From Schistocephalus solidus (Eukaryota; Platyhelminthes; Cestoda; Diphyllobothriidea; Diphyllobothriidae), in NCBI GenBank assembly GCA_017591395.1, contig WEDG01000783.1, positions 170,564 to 234,563 of the forward strand: a stretch of 64,000 nt of DNA. The letters run 5' to 3'. Below are positions 58,557 to 64,000 of the stretch, in pieces (the first letter of the stretch is position 1; every line of letters begins with the position of its first letter). The position numbers and the translations under genes were made by a program. The notes beneath the pieces are model-generated. The model saw only the letters and a program-made list of their open reading frames with translations, ran no database searches and was not told the DNA's origin.

Positions 58557-58799
58557 ATCGCTGAGAGATGCATTCATTTTTCGTTCTCTGTCCTCAAAAA
58601 TTGGAGCTCCGAAAATTTAGATACAACGAATTCTAAACTCCAAAATTACGAAAAGAAAGAGGATGGGATAAAGATAGAAAGTTCTTTGCAAAACGAGTTT
58701 CAAAAATTTGCCCATGGAAACCAACAAGTGTGGTTACAGTATGCCACCTTTATGACCTGCTTTGCAAATAGAAAACTTTATTATTTCATCACTGAATGA
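58557..58799 (+). other. Candidate terminal exon, unrecognised protein
   Basis: TTGGCATTTTCTGTTGCAG is an excellent splice acceptor. The following frame (IAERCIHFSFSVLKNWSSEN, YEKKEDGIKIESSLQNEF, GNQQVWLQYATFMTCFANRK) is open for 80 codons to TGA. A second frame starts at 58822 (NIQFVTVPYPPNETVVLSKY...) and runs to 59235 with a single in-frame TAG at 59002-59004. Neither part shows a domain I know. Together they could be exons or a decayed gene, but lengths are within chance. Confidence 0.25.
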
Positions 58800-59235
58800 G
58801 GGTCTTTATGAATAGGGAGGCTTGAACATACAATTCGTAACAGTGCCTTATCCCCCAAATGAAACCGTTGTCTTATCAAAATACAGTCGAGCAAGTGGCA
58901 TAGGCACTTTTATAGTCGCGGAAATTGATGTTTGCATGCCAGAGTTCACAGACCAAACAATTTCCATAGTTGATCGAAAACCATTGCACTCTTTCACAGG
59001 ATAGTTTGGTCTACAGATTTTTATGCGAACACGTAGGGAAGACTTGGTTTTGATTAATTCTCTATTATACAAGAGTAGCCGCTCTTATCTCAATGCGAAC
59101 TCGAGGATACACAAAACGTTTGATCAGATAATGTTGTTAGTGTGCAAACTGTTGAATCCAGAACCATACAGAAATCTTACAACTTATCAAGTTACCAATG
59201 CAAAGGGAAGGATTTCAAATACGCAAGATCATTAA

Positions 59236-60714
59236 CTGGTTGCTAAACCAAATGAGGTATACGCGAAATTGAAGAGTTGAAAAGACTTTAGACAAAGACA
59301 TAATAACCACCGTGTATCCGAAAAACTACAGATCGCTTATTACCGAAAGGACAACACTTTGGTTCCTTAGAAGGCTAGGTAATTCAGCAGTAGTCCTTTT
59401 TAATTCGACAGGATAAAGGTTTAATTGTTTGAAAATTTGATGATACATGTATCACGCAATACATTCGGTTAATCGATCAATTTGTTATGCCCATTGATTT
59501 AATAGATAGTTCATTAATCTTTCTTGCTTTCTAAGTTTTCAGGGAGCCAGGTTGGTTCGGCAACCCACAGGACGAAATTTAAAATCCACCTTTTTATTTT
59601 ATGTTCAAGCCTTCATATTTGCTTAAGAGGCGACTGATTGAGTCCTCCTTCTTTCGCTCTATCAAAACAATTATTTGGTGAAAATTTGCATCAATCAGAT
59701 TAATGTAAACAATATTTGCCTTAGTGAGGACCCACGGCTATGTTAAATACCTCTTTGATGAGGAAACAAGATTACTAACGAAAGGATCTTCAGGCAAAAA
59801 ATATTAGCGATCGGCCGCTTGCATAGCGGAAAAAAGAACAATGAGAATAATAATATTAATAAGAAGAAGAATTGGTAAGTGATCTTTTTAATTTCCGACC
59901 AAGGCAAAGGTCAATAAAGAAAATAATAGCACATTAATCATATACTGAAGGGTTGCAATTTATCGTTCAAAAAATGTTCAACTTACGCCAAAACGGCATA
60001 CCTCGCAAACCAAAAAGGAGAAATGATTTCAAAATTATATTCTAGCCGACAGTTGCTTAATTTGCTTACGCGTAAAAAAGAATTTAAAGATAAAAGAACA
60101 ACTTTTACAACCTCTTATCTGCATTTGACATGCCTTAATTAGTCACATACGTACACCGTTTCCTGAAAGTTAACACTGCAACTACGACTAGTACTCTTGT
60201 GCCTAGAAGAAGCGAAATCTTTTGATGAAAGCGTGAGTACACCAAGGGGCCCTAGCAAACATAACTTGTGCTAATCCTCTGTTATACCTTGACCGGATGC
60301 AAACCAGTGATTACGGGTTGTCACGACGTTTAGTTGAATATCCTGCGCGATTAAACTCCAGCTTTTGTTTTTAACGCATATGCAATTCATACCCATCTTT
60401 TAGTACAAAATAAGTCGACAGAGCGTGTTTTTACACTCAATCGTCTTTTTCTCATGTTAAATGCACGTTTATTTCCACAACAATACCCCCTAGCCAGTTA
60501 ATAATTTGCAAGTGGTTAGTAGCGTGAAGAACTTAAACTAGTAAAACTTTAAATTCCAAATTATTTGGCAGTTTAGTTTTTTAGGAAAGACGGACTGCTA
60601 TATCCGTAGGTCGGCGAGAAAATCGTTAACGACATACTAGGAAAGAGCCAAAAACTACTATTACGCGTTTTTCTCTATTTAAGATAGCATCGTAAAAACA
60701 TTAATCTGCTTTCA
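59236..60714. other. No gene seen
   Basis: AT-rich interval. A short AAT/AAG-rich patch lies at 59843-59874. Confidence 0.4.
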
Positions 60715-61137
60715 AATGTTGTCCATTAAATGACATGTACTTGTTGCAATGGGTTTTTACTGTCCGTAATATTTGTATATTATTCTGAAATAATGCTGTT
60801 CAGGGCTCCCAGTGATTTTTTTTCTAAATCTCCTCTACGCCCCAAAAATGCATTTGCTTTGGATTGTTCCTCATACTTGGGAATAAGAAGAAATCTCAGG
60901 AAAGGAGGGGGCTAGGTTGGCCACGTATATGGGTGAGAAACCGTTGTCATGCCGTTTTTTCATCAAAATGGTTGATTTCGAATGTAGTATGGGCGGGCGC
61001 GTGGTCAGGACGAAGCAACCAGTCCTCAAATCTCCTCAATGCAGGTCAGCATTTCTCGCTGCCTCGTGTAGTAATTTGCTGCACTGAATAAAGTATCGGT
61101 GAATGACTCCTCGGATGCCGAAAAAACGTAAGGCATC
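60715..61137 (-). mobile_element. mariner-type transposase fragment (pseudogene)
   Basis: Minus-strand C-terminal half of a mariner transposase in several frames. FFGIRGVIHRYFIQ matches the segment after the first catalytic aspartate. WLLRPDHAPAHTTFE matches the 'HDNAPAHT' motif with the second aspartate. NGMTTVSHP, then YTWPT, a stop and PPPFLRFLLIPKYEEQSKA correspond to 'PPYSPDLAPCDFFLFPK', with the third aspartate lost. DLEKKSLGALNSI corresponds to the C-terminal helix. Terminal inverted repeats were not found. Upstream, 61138-61337 is open (KPHSRQGGCFINQPSND) but I cannot align it with mariner. The family moves by cut and paste to TA sites; this copy is dead. Confidence 0.72.
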
Positions 61138-61413
61138 GGCTGCTCCTTAAATTTTGTCCTTGCAAAGTCGCCGAGATCGTTGGAAGGTTGGTTAATGAAA
61201 CAGCCACCTTGTCTGCTGTGAGGTTTCCCCGTGAACGCTACTTGGCCAAATGAGCAGTAAGAGTGTTTAGCAAGCGGGCCTAGTGGGAGAGGGACGCACG
61301 TCCAACCCACTTGCTTATAGAAAATAACTCTAGGCATTTTTGGTTACCCATTCGTAATAAGAGAAATCCTCGGGCCCAACAGTAAAAAATATTTTTTTCA
61401 TAAGGATGGCTTA

Positions 61414-61775
61414 GATGGCACCTAATCAAGACGCGGGTGTCGGAACGCCCCACCAACTAAACATAGGTGGCCCTGCAATAAATTTCCACAAAAGTAACTT
61501 TTTCCGTGTCGTAACCCAAACATTAATCCCAACATAAGACTTAACTGTAAGCTTAATCTTAACCCTATCTCTACCCTAAACCTTAACCCCATAGATCACA
61601 CAAATCCAAACCTTAAATCTCAACATGATCCTGACCATAACCCTAAACTTAAACTTAAACCTTACCCTCAACATAACCCTCATCTTATTCCAAAACCCAG
61701 TTTCTCCAGAATTAGGTGAACAGTCACATGGATTGCAGATGGTTCCTGTTCCCTTATCCTGTGTAGGTGGCCATC
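61414..61775 (+). repeat. Telomere-like-core element with terminal inverted repeats
   Basis: The left end (GATGGCACCTAATCAAG, 61414-61440) pairs with the right end (61745-61775), whose reverse complement reads GATGGCCACCTACACAGGA. CATAGGTGGCC lies inside the left end. The core 61510-61695 is degenerate CCCTAA units, and CTCCAGAATTAGGTGAACAG lies inside the right end. It has the same architecture and similar length (about 360 bp) as the 57-kb element. Confidence 0.7.
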
Positions 61776-64000
61776 AAATTCATCCATACCCGTTTTGTAT
61801 TAAAGAGCATGTGATCACCCATCATTCATTGTATTCTTATGAGTCATCGAACTCTTTAAAGGCTAGGAAAGAGCAATAGGATATAAAAGCTTTTCTATTC
61901 TGCGAGTAAGGGAGTGGCTATGGAAAGGGGGGCGGAAGGGACTGCGCATTCTGAAGGGGGCTGGAGTCACGTTGCCTGGCCAGCGCCTTTGTCTCACGGT
62001 GCAGTGACCCTGTGCGTCCTTCACTAGAACCTGGGTCACGCCATCTGATCAACTAAATGTAACGACTGATAGTTTGGGGTATAGCAATGTGTAGAGCTAG
62101 AGATATGCTGTCAGAAACCCAAAAATCCAGCAACTCACCCCATCTTCTTGCCGACTGGCGACATTCGTATGCCCGGGAGGGCGCATTGGTGATCTTCCCC
62201 CAGGGTGGGGGCAGCAATTTGCGACAGTTGACCGCCATGCGAACTGTAACTTCATGTTCACTTATTTGTGAGCTGAATTGCCCTGCAGTCTGCAGGGTCC
62301 ACAAAGGCATAGAATATGCTAAACTACTGTAAATGCTCCTCTACATCAAGTTGCTCTTTTATTAGCATGACCTTCGTACGCACGGTAGTTCGGCAAAAGA
62401 TGCAGGACAGGTTCCGATCAATTTTGCGACAGCGTGCGCCGTCACCTCTGATACATTTTTTTCGGCTATAGTTGAATATGTGAAAGCATTTCTAGTTCTT
62501 TACTTTTGCACTCCTTGGGCGTATACGTAGGCAGCGGCCGATGTTTTCTACATTGATGGTCCCTCATATGTGGTCTGCCACATTTGGGATTTCTCCCACT
62601 CCTTCCTTCGAGCTCCTGTAGGGCATTTTTACCTTTAGTAGGAGCACTCTAGCACAGCTTCTTTCATTAAATACCAGGTGGTTGTTATGACAGCTGGGGA
62701 TCTCAGTTTTATTAGTCGCCCTATGTTACGTGCGCGTGACGGGAACATCAAGAAAAGGTCATTGCATTAGCTTCTCTCTAAAAGAGTGTCTTTGGAGCTG
62801 TTATTAGGCAATTTCTGATAGGGTGTTAGCGTTTCCTATCAATTAAAATGGAAGCGATTTTCGCACGGAGGATATAAAACTCACGCTCACAGTACTGGAA
62901 AAACTTTTTCAAGGTTTTGTAGACTTCAAATGCCTAACGCTGACTCCAGTGAAGTACAACTGCATCCCCTTCCCTCGCGTAACTAGAATACAAAAACCGA
63001 TATTGTGTTAATGTTCTTTCAAAATCTCTAAAGTTTTATTTTAAATTGTAACCAAAATTGTGCATATTCCGTTTTATTTATACAAATCTTTATAATAACG
63101 CACCTGTTTACAAGCCAAAAAAGAACATTTCTGTGCTCGAGAACACCATAATTCTGCTTTTTTAGATAGCAACCAGCCTATCCGCCTGTAATCTCAAGAT
63201 ATGATTTACCTATGCCAACTGTTAAAACAACAAGTAACTTAAACTATTTTCAGGTTTGTTAAATTCAGTTGTCACAGGGTCAATAATGACCTCAAGGTGA
63301 ACGAAGAGTGGAACTTCATCCTTCAGCAGGCAACTGCAGGAAGTGTGCCTCTTCTGATTTTTACTAGACAGTGTCTTCGATAGTTAACGGAAAAATTAGT
63401 ATTCCTTTTTTCCACCCCTATTGAGATGGATTTCGTTATTGTTTCAGCCCAACTATTCACCTTTTTAAACGATTTATTTTGCTCTGCACTTACAATCTCT
63501 TGCAACAGTAGCGATATTGTCCATTCACTTTCCTTTTTAATAGTGGACTTAAGTTGCTTCATATCGTTTTGGTTTAGACAATCTCCTGGACGCGGGATCG
63601 TTGACTTTTTAAAGTTTTATACATTTCGGAAGGTTTACCAAACCTAAGATTGCTATGCATACAGCATTATTTCTGTTCACCTGTCCTCCTTAAACCTACA
63701 GCTTTTAACATTTTTGTCTACGTTTATCTGCGTGAAATGTTTTACAACCCAACTATTAATTAAGCCTGCCGGAAGATAATCCAAATTTTTACTTTTGCTG
63801 ATACTTTATAGTTCCACTTGTCAGGAGCGCATGAAGAAGTTTTGTGGGAAATTTCAAAATAAGATTCATTTGCACTATGCAAATAAAGACCTGAACATCA
63901 ACAAGCAAGGATCTTTAATTATTAAACGTATATTTAACTAAGGTTAGCATTATTTATTTTAATCCATTTCTATGCAGCCAGGGACTTACCTAAGGACTTA
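61776..64000. other. No supported gene
   Basis: 61920-62330 is richer in G+C and contains overlapping short frames on both strands that look like repeat sequence of unknown family. 62340-64000 is AT-rich with frames of at most 79 codons, none with motifs. Confidence 0.35.

Noticed and set aside
61026..61337. 103-codon minus frame as a host terminal exon
   Set aside because: It overlaps the mariner fragment in another frame; the part from 61137 down is better explained as frameshifted transposase.
61500..61700. Chromosome end or telomere tract
   Set aside because: CCCTAA units are degenerate, short, internal to the window and bounded by terminal inverted repeats.

Overview
This window is AT-rich animal nuclear DNA with few genes and many old repeats. 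The one unmistakable coding exon encodes the ankyrin region of a TRPC-type cation channel. Repeat debris is dominated by Penelope-like retroelements (PLEs) that carry GIY-YIG endonuclease domains, with one mariner fragment, a tRNA-headed SINE and several families of small inverted-repeat elements. I see no bacterial operons, ribosome binding sites, CRISPR array, rRNA or intact tRNA gene. Long non-coding spacing, GT/AG-bounded candidate exons and abundant GIY-YIG PLEs fit a flatworm, perhaps a tapeworm of the Spirometra/Schistocephalus type. That placement is an inference from general resemblance and was not tested by a search.

Layout: 1-2071 is probably intron. 2072-3676 (minus) is the TRPC exon, with an unusually long N-terminal extension ahead of the ankyrin repeats. 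6378-8110 holds a PLE reverse-transcriptase scrap and a locally duplicated repeat. 8111-22972 is nearly featureless apart from a 12-bp minisatellite, a fresh 266-bp tandem duplication and small repeat fragments. 22973-23735 (minus) is a PLE 3' part with a hammerhead-like core. 28898-29708 holds a foldback repeat and a likely terminal exon of a two-pass membrane protein with a polyadenylation signal. 31080-32485 and 47130-47955 are two relatives of one PLE family ('A'). 34347-36504 (minus) holds two phase-compatible candidate exons of an unrecognised gene. 42-45 kb holds telomere-like-core repeats, a SINE and a TIR element that shares the SINE body. 50.7-55.1 kb is a nest of PLE copies (families 'B' and 'C', plus one 118-bp piece of 'A'), including an inverted pair and a flanked insertion. 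55.7-61.8 kb holds four more telomere-like-core repeats, one of them an inverted pair, and a mariner fragment. The last 2.2 kb shows nothing I can name.

Apart from the TRPC exon, no open frame exceeds about 135 codons. That is roughly what chance gives in 64 kb of this composition, so frames were kept only when splice signals or recognisable protein motifs supported them. The genes do not form a pathway. The window is best read as the 5' part of one channel gene, pieces of one or two other spliced genes, and a large amount of decayed transposable-element sequence.
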